DNA from: Serinus canaria
Lineage: Eukaryota; Chordata; Aves; Passeriformes; Fringillidae
Reading direction: 5' to 3'
DNA: 64,000 nucleotides
Assembly (NCBI RefSeq): GCF_022539315.1
Contig: NC_066334.1
Span: forward strand, 1,736,001 to 1,800,000
In this document: in pieces, positions 35,301 through 59,300 of the stretch
Layout of the letters: each line of letters begins with the position of its first letter
Position numbering within the stretch: the stretch's first letter is position 1
The notes under the pieces: model-generated
Told to the model about the DNA's origin: nothing
Databases searched by the model: none
What the model saw: the letters and a program-made list of their open reading frames with translations, nothing else
Position numbers and translations under genes: made by a program

Positions 35301-37497
35301 GGGAGGGATAAGGGCCTCCGCGTAGAGGGGATGTTTGCTGCCAGGGATGGAGCCTCTGGAAATGCCAGCGGAGCTCCAGCACGGAGCAGGACAACTGGCA
35401 GCTCTCGTGTCCCCCACAGATTAGCACCATTGTGATTTTGATCCCTGACGGGGCTGGGAGAAGGTCTCCTTATCTCCAAGGATATGGAGCTCCAGCACGG
35501 AGCATGACAGTTGGCAGCTCTCCTGTCCAGATTATAACTGGATTTTTTCCATTTCATTGTGGTTTGGATCCCTGATGGGGTTGGGAGAAGGTTTCCATAT
35601 CTCCAAGGATATGGAACTCCAGCGCGGAGCAGAACAACTGGCAGCTCTCATGTCACCCTAGATTAGAATCAGGATTTTTCCCTTTCATTGTGGTTTTGAT
35701 CCATGGCAGGGTTGGGAGAAGGTCTCCGTATCTCCAAGGGTTCCTCTGGTGGGAGCTTGGCTGTCCCCAGACCAGGGGTGACCCCATGGAGGGGGATGCT
35801 CTGGAGAAATCCACCGGATTCCCCTGGGCAGGAGAATGGATGACAGGACTTTTCCAATGCTCTTTCCAATGGGCAGAGATTTTCTCCCATCAGCTTCCCA
35901 AACTTTCACCCCAGCCTTAGGAAATTCAGATTTAGGGCTTTTGGGGCTTTTTTTTTTGGCTTTTTGGGCTTTCTCCATCTCTATACCCCACCTCAAGCCA
36001 GGCTCCTGCCAGCGCTGCTTCATTTTGAGGGCGTTTTGCATGTTTAGGGTACTCGGGGACAGACACCAAGCGTGTCACCATCAACAAGGTGCTGTCCAAC
36101 GATGTCCTGGCGCAGCAGAACCAGTACGTGCAGGTAATCCCCACGCTCAGGTCACAGCCCCCATTTCTGGCAGGGACCGCCCCGGCGTGGCACAAACCCC
36201 GCAGGGAGTGGTGGAATTTGGGCCCTCTCTGCTCTGCTCCGTCCCCTGCAGCGCTGCATCGACTGGAACAGGGATATCCTCAAGAAGGAGCTGGGCTTGC
36301 TGGAGGAGGACATCATCGACCTGCCGGCCCTCTTCAAACTGGACAAGCAGGGAAAAGCCGTTCCCTACTTCCCCAACACGGTAAGGGGGGGGTTCCTACC
36401 CTTGTCTCCTCCCCAAAAAACAGCTCCGTCAGCCAGGATGAGTCCCCAGAATTTCCCTGAAAAAGGAAAATCAGCTGTCTAGAAAAGGGAAATATCTCCA
36501 GGATAAACACAGGTCTAACACAGCTTGGTGGTTTTGGGGTTTTGAGGCAAAACCCTTTCAAAGCAGTGAAATTGCAAGGTGAGAGGCACGTTTTCCACAA
36601 AGTTTTCCCAACCCCCCCCCACAAGCTGTCTAGCAAAAGAAAATTTATCCAGGCAGGCATGGATAAACATAGGTCTAACACTGCTTGGTGGCTTTGTGGT
36701 GCTTGCAGTGGGGTTTTTTTGAAAAGTGGTGAAATTGCAAGCAGTGAGGCATGCTTTACTGATAAAATAGGGGGAATTCTGTTGGATTTGGAACCCTGAG
36801 GGAGAGCAGCAGCAAAAACGGTGCTGAGGAGGGTGGAGGAGGGTGATCAGTGTCTTTCCTTTGGCTTCATCTGTCCTGACACTGCTGGTCTCAGCCTGCA
36901 GCTCACCATGATCATCCTGGCCAGGGATCTGGGCATCCCCAAGCCCTTTGGCATCGCCCATTCTGATGCAAACAACCTCTGATGTCACCCCACTGGTCAC
37001 CATGATTGACCTGGGCATCCCCAAGCCCTTTGGCATCACCCATTCTGATGCCAACAACCTCTGGTGTCACCTGCAGGTCACCATGATCGTGCTGGCCAGG
37101 GACCTGGGCACCCCCAAGCCCTCCAGTGTCACCCATTCTGATACTGATACGCCCTTGGTGTCACCTGCAGGTCACCATGATTGTCCTGGTCAGGGACCTG
37201 GCCATCCCCAAGCCCTTGGTCATCATCCATGCTGATGCCAATGTCCCCTGGTGTCACCTGCAGGTCACCATGATCGTGCTGGCCAGGGACCTGGGCATCC
37301 CCAAGCCGTTTGGCCCAGTGGCAGGCGGCGAGTGCTGCCTGGAGCGGCGGATCCGCGCGCTGCTGGAGCCGCTGGGGCTGTGCTGCCGCTTCCTGGAGGA
37401 CGTGGCCTCGTACCACGGCAGCCTGGGCGAGGTGCGCTGCGGCACCAGCGTCCAGCGCCAGCCCTTCGCCTTCCAGTGGTGGCACTTCACGCCGTAG
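26280..37497 (+). CDS. PADI2: PADI2, complete but with altered catalytic motif (likely pseudoenzyme)
   Basis: Sixteen coding exons: 26280-26386, 28155-28341, 28420-28489, 28635-28696, 28775-28892, 29429-29554, 30584-30762, 30939-31042, 31128-31239, 31311-31418, 33727-33878, 34154-34298, 35077-35170, 36048-36133, 36252-36380, 37264-37497. The frame is open throughout: 670 aa from 26280, or 666 aa from the second ATG at 26292, which aligns better with human PADI2 (665 aa). PADI2 identity is clear from [35 protein letters not shown] and IIDLPALFK. Asp352 and Cys648 (numbered from 26292) are kept. However, GHVDEF reads GNVNEF (Asn472, Asn474), HCGTN reads RCGTS, and the calcium-site LVNCD reads LVSCD. 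Intron 13 is GC-AG. By family knowledge the product is cytosolic or nuclear and calcium-binding; by inference it lacks normal deiminase activity. Confidence 0.92.
26400..27030. repeat. PADI2 intron 1 array with copies of the exon 1 3' end
   Basis: 28-bp units with AATCCCTGCTCCTCATTTTC, interrupted at 26558-26640 and 26864-26940 by copies of exon 1 sequence from CTGGGCAGCCAC through the donor region. Confidence 0.85.
29560..29905. repeat. 345-bp polypyrimidine tract, PADI2 intron 6
   Basis: Nearly pure C and T on the sense strand immediately after exon 6, in CCTCTTCC-type units. Confidence 0.92.
30296..30552. repeat. 21-bp minisatellite, PADI2 intron 6
   Basis: About 13 copies of GAGGAAACAGGCGGGAATCC, ending about 30 bp before exon 7. 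Confidence 0.92.
31420..33170. other. PADI2 intron 10, unremarkable part
   Basis: No exon, transposon or array recognised. 32760-32800 resembles 30195-30240 (TTGGGTTATCCCCATGGAAA versus TTAGGTTATCCTCATGGAAA). Confidence 0.4.
33175..33540. repeat. TTAATGTGGACATTTAAACC tandem repeat, PADI2 intron 10
   Basis: Units of 35-90 bp with AACAGAGGAGATCTGG, repeated about nine times in mixed order. Confidence 0.88.
34030..34153. repeat. 45-bp repeat running into the exon 12 acceptor of PADI2
   Basis: Three copies of AGGCAGATGTTGATGGGAAT with TCTCCCCCAG; the last supplies the functional acceptor. Confidence 0.88.
34154..34298 (+). CDS. PADI2: PADI2 coding exon 12 with His-to-Asn and Asp-to-Asn at the active site
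   Basis: The exon encodes [13 protein letters not shown] and then [18 protein letters not shown]. Codons GGC AAC GTC AAC GAG TTT occupy 34251-34268, where active PADIs have Gly-His-Val-Asp-Glu-Phe. Splice sites (CCCCCAG acceptor, GTACCC donor), length (145 nt) and phase match PADI1 exon 12, so this is not a frame or annotation error. Confidence 0.93.
34550..34930. repeat. About 130-bp tandem repeat, PADI2 intron 12
   Basis: Three copies with CATTTCTCTTCCCTCT, TGGCTTTTCCTGCTTCTGAC and GGGAAACCGAGCCTTGACCA. Confidence 0.9.
35077..35170 (+). CDS. PADI2: PADI2 coding exon 13 with a GC donor
   Basis: The exon encodes [20 protein letters not shown] and ends ATG TTC AAA G, followed by GCAAGG. Ending here gives 94 nt, identical to PADI1 exon 13, and phase 1 joins correctly to exon 14 (GG TAC TCG). 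No suitable GT lies nearby. AAAG followed by GCAAGG fits the GC-AG donor consensus. Confidence 0.85.
35330..35760. repeat. About 115-bp tandem repeat, PADI2 intron 13
   Basis: Four copies with ACTGGCAGCTCTC, TTCATTGTGGTTTTGATCC and GGAGAAGGTCTCC. Confidence 0.9.
36470..36770. repeat. About 150-bp duplication, PADI2 intron 15
   Basis: Two copies with AGCTGTCTAGAAAAGGGAAA, AACATAGGTCTAACACTGCT and GTGAAATTGCAAG. Confidence 0.85.
36902..37263. repeat. PADI2: Four partial copies of PADI2 exon 16 in intron 15
   Basis: Copies start at 36902, 36996, 37077 and 37171, and the true exon at 37264 (spacing 94, 81, 94 and 93 bp). Each has CACCATGAT and, variably, ATCCCCAAGCCCTTTGGC. Those at 37077 and 37171 keep CACCTGCAG followed by GTCACC. 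Confidence 0.95.
37264..37497 (+). CDS. PADI2: PADI2 last coding exon
   Basis: A 234-nt exon encoding 77 residues plus TAG. It includes [26 protein letters not shown] and the ending QWWHFTP. The cysteine nucleophile is present, but the preceding His is Arg and the Asn three residues later is Ser. Its first 50 or so bases recur four times in the preceding 360 bp. Confidence 0.92.
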   Translation, partial: VTMIVLARDLGIPKPFGPVAGGECCLERRIRALLEPLGLCCRFLEDVASYHGSLGEVRCGTSVQRQPFAFQWWHFTP

Positions 37498-37584
37498 CCA
37501 GGCCGCTTCTTCATCCTCTTCATCCTCTTCCTCCTCCTTCTCCCTCCACATTTGCTCCCAGAGTGTGTTGCTTGCGATTCCCTT

Positions 37585-37590
37585 AATAAA
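37585..37590 (+). terminator. PADI2 poly(A) signal AATAAA
   Basis: A perfect AATAAA 88 bp after the stop codon, giving a short 3' UTR. Confidence 0.75.
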
Positions 37591-37599
37591 TGAATTTGC

Positions 37600-38690
37600 T
37601 GTGAGGAAAAAGTTGGGGAATTAAAAAACTGAATAATTAATAATTATTAATTAATAATTCCATCGGGAATAACTGGGAGGGAAAGAGAGGTAGCACTCAG
37701 AGAGGTGGGGAGAGTTGCCAAAATCCTCCAAAATCGTCTCTACCACTGTTTTTGCAGTATTGGCGAGTCAGGCGACACTTTATTTAAACTCAGCCAGGGT
37801 TTGTGTGCGGCTGACAGAGCTCCAGCCTCCACGTCAATACAAAATGTTTTCATTTATCTACACATCTTTAACAAAGAAATTAGTGGTCATGGGTCCTAAT
37901 AATGCTCTTCATTGATTAGCATTCTGTCCACTATTGGTTATTGATTTCTCACTCTTCACACTTAGCTGGGCCTCATTCTTCAGTTCTTTTATCATCCTTG
38001 CCTTGTCTTTTTCAATTGGGAATCCCCAGCTTTCAAGGCTTCAATCTTCTCTGTACCTTCTTATTACTCCAGTGTCCTTAAAGGTCCATAAATTTGAGAT
38101 CCCAGATGTCCACTCTTCAAATCCCTTTGGCTTTATTGAAGATTGTCAGGGTTAGCTTTAACAAACTCAAGGTTTCAGTGATTTAATGATCAAAACAGAA
38201 GTATGAGCCTGTGAAAAAGTTTTAAACTGAGCTGGCTAAAAGTGGGCACTGCTTACAAGCAATTATAACAATTAATTAAGAACTAATTAGGAAAGTTACA
38301 TCATTTCCAACGGGGGCTTTTTTTTGGCAGGGGCTGTCCAGGGAGGTTTGGAGTGCCCATCCCTAGAGGTGTCCAAGGAAGGCCTGGACGTGGCACTCAG
38401 TGCCCTGGGCTGGGGACAAGGTGGGGATCAGCCACAGCTTGGACTTGAAGGTCCTGGAGGGACCTGGGAGGGCTTTTCCCACCTTAATGTCTCTGGGATT
38501 CTTTGCTCCCCAGCGCCCACCATTTGCACCATCGGTGTTGGGGCAGGTCCCCTTGAGACCAGGGGGTAGCAGCACAGTACCTCCATGCAAAACAATGATG
38601 CTGGGAATTAAAGGAGAGAAAACAAGGGGGATTTAGGAAAGGAAAAGGGAAATTTAGGAAAGAAAAAGGGGGTTTTGGGCGTCCTGCTGC
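37600..38690. other. PADI2-SDHB intergenic region
   Basis: An AT-rich stretch (37620-38310) unlike its GC-rich neighbours may be an old transposon or LTR remnant, but I cannot name it. A CR1 3' fragment follows at 38325-38500. No gene is seen. Confidence 0.45.
38325..38500 (+). mobile_element. CR1 LINE 3' fragment
   Basis: The run from GGCTGTCCAGGGAGG through CTGGACGTGGCACTCAGTGC to GGAGGGCTTTTCCCACC follows the 3' end of avian CR1 retrotransposons as I remember it. It is 5'-truncated, as is usual for CR1. Confidence 0.6.
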
Positions 38691-38699
38691 CGTCCCACA

Positions 38700-38835
38700 G
38701 GGTGCGCCACACCAAACATGGCGCCCTCCTGAGGGCACAGCCACACTCAAAATGGCGGGCGCGCCTTCCCATCAGCCCAGGGAAATGGCGGCGGCGCGAG
38801 CGCTTCCGGGGCGGGCAGAACTGCGCAGCGCCAAG
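38700..38835 (+). promoter_or_regulatory. SDHB promoter with repeated YY1-type motifs and an ETS site
   Basis: A CpG-rich, TATA-less promoter. ATGGCG cores of the YY1 type occur at 38718, 38752, 38785 and 38836, the last one being the start codon. An ETS/GABP-type CTTCCGG is at 38803-38809 and an NRF1-like CTGCGCAGCG at 38821. This set is typical of nuclear genes for mitochondrial respiratory proteins. Confidence 0.6.
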
Positions 38836-55073
<16,238 letters not shown>

Positions 55074-55130
55074 GGGCTGAGTGACCCCGGAGTGACCCTC
55101 ACACCTGTGCAGGGTTACCTGTGCACCTGC

Positions 55131-55136
55131 AATAAA
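55131..55136 (+). terminator. SDHB poly(A) signal AATAAA
   Basis: A perfect AATAAA 58 bp after the TGA, giving a very short 3' UTR. Confidence 0.8.
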
Positions 55137-55379
55137 GGCTGTAAAGAACAGCTCGGGCTCCATCCTTTGTTATTCATTTATTATTCATTTATTAATTCCC
55201 TTCGTGGAGTGTTTTTCCAGCCCCCAGAGCTCCCGGGGCTGGGAGCAGCTGGGAGGCTCTGGGAGTCCTGGGATTGGCTGGAACAGGGAATGGGGGAGGG
55301 ATCCTGAGCCTGAAATCCCAAATTGAGGGTTTGGAGCTCCCGGGAGGCAGGATGGGACAGATCCACCAGGAGCAGGTCT

Positions 55380-55770
55380 GGTTTGTATTCCTGATTTCTT
55401 CTCCAGATCCCAGGAAAATTGGGGTTTTTAGGGGTGGATCTTCCTATTTTCTGCAAAACAAGTGCATTATTTTATCTCCAGATCCACCAGGAACGAAGTG
55501 TTCTCTTCCCACCCCATGGGACCCTGGTTTGTATTCCTGAGTTCTAGTCCAAATCTAAGAAAATGGGATTTTTTTATGGGTGGATCTTCTTCTCTCTGAT
55601 ATTTTTACCTCCAAATCCACCAGGAGAGAGGTGTTCTGTTCCCAGCCTGTGGGACCCTGGTTTGTATTCCCGAGTTTTACTCCAAATCCTAAGAAAATGG
55701 GATTTTTTAGGGGTGGATCTTCCTTTTTTCCCTGCTGTTTTTACCTGCAGCTTTCTCCAGTTGGGGATGT
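55380..55770. repeat. About 130-bp tandem repeat downstream of SDHB
   Basis: Three copies with TGGTTTGTATTCC, TTTTTAGGGGTGGATCTTCC and CCAGATCCACCAGGA. Confidence 0.88.
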
Positions 55771-55889
55771 TTGGAGCAGCTCCAGCTTTGCTGGTGAATT
55801 CGTGATTTTGGTCTGAATTACTCAAACCTCCCAGGAAGGGGATGCTGCTCCTGCGAGGTCACAAGGACGCCACTCCTGGGGTGTCTCAC

Positions 55890-56385
55890 CTGGTTTTGGG
55901 GTGTGAACTACAATTCCCAGCATCCCCTGGCTGTCACACCAGGGTTTGGGGGTGTGAACTACAACTCCCAGCATCCCATGGGGCATCGCACCTGTTGGGG
56001 GGGGGCAGACTCCAATTCCCGGCATCCCCCTGGTGTGTCACACCTGGTTTTGGGGCGTGGACTCCAATTCCCGGCATCCTCCGGGGCGTCACACCTGGCT
56101 TTGGGATGTGAACTCCAATTCCCGGCATCCCCCGGGGTGTCACACCTGTTTTGGGGTGTGGACTCCATTTCCCGGCATCCCCCGGGGTGTCACACCTGTT
56201 TTGGGGTGTGGACTCCATTTCCCGGCATCCCCCGGGGTGTCACACCTGTTTTGGGGTGTGGACTCCATTTCCCGGCATCCCCCGGGGTGTCACACCTGTT
56301 TTGGGATGTGGACTCCAATTCCCGGCATCCCCCGCCGCTCTGGCCCCGCCCTTTCCGGCGGCGCGCGGGGCCGCGGGGCCGCGCC
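55890..56385 (+). promoter_or_regulatory. ATP13A2 promoter: nine 50-bp units with ZNF143-like motifs
   Basis: Copies begin at 55907, 55958, 56009, 56061, 56112, 56162, 56212, 56262 and 56312. The first two read ACTACAAYTCCCAGCATCCC, close to the ZNF143/Staf element (ACTACAATTCCCAGCATGC). The proximal seven have the diverged ACTCCAWTTCCCGGCATCC. Each unit also has TGTCACACCTG. The array ends about 55 bp before the ATP13A2 start codon. Confidence 0.6.
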
Positions 56386-59300
56386 ATGAGCTCAGGTCAG
56401 GAACCGGCGCCGGGACCGGGATCCGGGAATGGGGTCGGGATCGGGATGAGGGGTCGGGGTCAGGGTCAGGGACCGGGACCCCCCGAGTGCCCCGAGCCCC
56501 CCGGACCCCAAAGCGCCGCCGGGCTCTCCCGGGGCCGCTCCAGCCCAGCCCGGGGGGGCGGCACCGGTGCGGCTCCAGTGCCATTTATTCCCGTTTATTC
56601 CCGTTTATTTCCATTTATTCCCGTTTATCCCCATGTATTCCCATGTGTTCCCATTTATACCCGTTTATTCCCATGTATTTCCATTTATTCCCATTGATTT
56701 CGCTTTATTATTTTGCCTTTCTTCAAAATTTTTGCTTTTTTAATTTGCCTTATTATGCTTTATATATTTTTTTAATATTGCTTTATTCTGTTACCTTTTT
56801 TTTATTCTGCAGTTTTATTTTGCTTTAATTCTCTTCATTATTCCGCTTTATTTGACTTAATTTAATTTTGCTTTTTTGCTCCCTTGTTTTGCTTTCTTTT
56901 GTGGCTTATTTTTTTACTTTCACTTTTTAATTTTACATTTGGCATCATTATTGTGCTGTAGTTTTGTTTCCTAGCTTTGTTTTTCTGCTTTTTATTTGTG
57001 CTTTATTTTGCTTTTTTCCTTTGCTTTGTTTGTTTTTTCACTTCCTTTCCCTTTCTTATTTTCCTTTATTTTGGTTTTCATGTTCATTTTTCTCCTTTTT
57101 TTACTCCAATTCATTTTGCTTTTTATCTTTTGCTTTATTTCACTTTTAAAATTCCATTTCTCTTTTATTTCACTTTATTTTGCTTTTTTATTTTGTTCCG
57201 TTTCTCTTTTATTTCGCTTTATTGGGCTCCACTTCCCTTTTTTATTTTGCTCCACTTCCCTTTTTACTTCGCTTTATTTCCGTGTTTTATTTCGCTTTAT
57301 TTCCCATTTTTATCCCGCTTTCTTTCCCGGCCCCTCTCCCAGCCCGGGACCTCCTGGCTCCGCATCCCTCGGGAATTCCGGCCCTGGGAGCGCAGCCATG
57401 GATCCAAGGGGAAGGAATCGGGGGAAGGGCTGGGGGGTGCTCCAAACCCCAAACTCCTGAAACCCCAAAACCCCCAAACTCTCTAAACCCCAAACTCTCT
57501 AAACCCCAAAACCCTCAAACCCCAAACGCTTCAAACCCCAAAACCCCCAAACTCCAAATCCCAAACCCTTCAAACCCTAAACCGTCCAAACCCCAAATTC
57601 CCCAACCCCTCCTAACCCTCCACAATCCTCCAAACCCCAAACTCCCAAAACCCTCAAACCCTTCAAACCCCAAATTCTCCAAACCCCAAACTCACTAAAC
57701 TCTCTGAACCCCAAAACCCCTAAACCCTCCAAATCCCAAACCCATCAAACCCCAAACTGTCCAAACCTCCCAGACTGTCCAAACCCCAAATCCCCCAAAC
57801 TCTCCAAACCCCAAAACCTCAAACCCTCCAAACCCCAAAACATCCAGATCCTCCGAACCCCAAAACCCCTCAAACCCCAAACCGTCCAAACCCTCCAAGC
57901 CCCCCAAACCCCAATTCCCCCAGACCCCAAACTCCCCAAACCCCAATTCCCCCAGACCCCAAACCCTCCAAACCCCAATTCCCCCAGGCCCCAAACCCAC
58001 CAAACCCCAATTCCCCCAGACTCCAAACCCCAATACCCCAGACCCCAAACCCTCCAAACCCCAATTCCCCCAAGCCCCCCAAACCCTCTAAACCCCAATT
58101 CCCGCCGGGCCCCAAACCCTCCAGACCCCAAACCCCAATTCCCCCAGACCCCAAACCCTCCAAACCCCAATTCCCCCAGACCCCAAACCCTCCAAACCCC
58201 AATTCCCCCAGACCCCAAACCCTCCAAACCCCAATTCCCCCAGACCCCAAACCCTCCAAACCCCAATACCCCAGACCCCAAACCCCACCCTGGCTCCCCT
58301 GGGCCCTCCCAGAGCCGCCCCCCCGGGTGGATCCCACCCCGAATTCGGGAACGCTCCCGTCCCTCTCCCGCGGGGATCGTGGGGAACGCGCTGGGGTTTG
58401 GGCTCGGGAGGGCCCATCGCCCCTCAGATCCCATCCTGGAGCAATCCCAGAGTTTTTTCATGGATGAACGATGGAGTGTGGTGCAGGGTGGGAAAAGGGC
58501 GCTCGGGATTCCGGATCCTTCCAGGGCTCCTGGCCGGGATTCCCATTCCCAGGAATGTGGGAGCGGAGCGGCGCTGCCGGGCAACCTTCTCCCCTTTCCT
58601 GCCGGGACCTTTCCTCCAGGCAGAGCAGGGGGGACATCCCTGGGTGCTCTGGGAGTTCCATCCCTGTTCTGATCCCGCTCAGATCCCCTGGGATCCCCCT
58701 TGCCTATCCCAGTCCCGATCCACAGCCAAGCAGCACTTGGGGGTCCAAGCTCCCCCTTTTTTCCCTGAGTTCCTGATTTAAGGGTTGCAGGAGTTGTCCC
58801 CCCCAGTTCCTCACTTCCCATCGGGAATGCCGGGAGTGCAGCCCCTCTTCCTGAGGGAGGGAGGAGCCCTCATTACCTGGAGCTGGGGCAGATGTGGGGT
58901 TGGGGTGTGATCCCACTGTTTTCCCACTCACACCGCGCTGTTCCCCAAGCCGGGATATTCCTGGCACTTCCCTCCAGACTGGCAGCTGGGTTTGGATGCC
59001 GGGGAGGATCCCCCTGTGCCAGAAGGGTTGGAATGCCGGGATCTCACTGGCACATGGCACAGCCCTGCTCCTCACAGAGGAGCTCTCCAAAAACCCAAAC
59101 CACAACCGGTGCAGGAGGATGGGGCTGCTGGGAATTCCCAGGAATTTGTTCCTCAGCTGTCTCAGGGGTTTGTTGCCTGAGCATGGAATTCCCAGCACTG
59201 GGGAGTCCGAATCCTGGTTTTCCACGTCCCCACCTTGGATCAGACCCGTCTCAGCCTTGGGCCATTTTTCTGGGAGGACCCAACCACCTGCTCAGATGGG

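Noticed and set aside
36902..37263. Copies of exon 16 considered as extra PADI2 exons or a neighbouring PADI pseudogene
   Set aside because: Only about the first 50 coding bases plus acceptor are copied, in 93-bp periods; the rest of the exon never appears, so it is a tandem repeat and not a gene copy.
26280..37497. PADI2 as a processed or decaying pseudogene
   Set aside because: Introns are present, the frame is open over 16 exons, all splice sites are usable and a poly(A) signal is present; only active-site residues are changed.
37760..38160. AT-rich block considered as a 3' exon of another gene or a solo LTR
   Set aside because: No clear terminal TG/CA, target-site duplication or coding similarity that I can see; left as unassigned.
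57695..58821. 358-codon Gly/Trp/Leu-rich open frame on the minus strand
   Set aside because: Reverse translation of the CCAAACCCC minisatellite.
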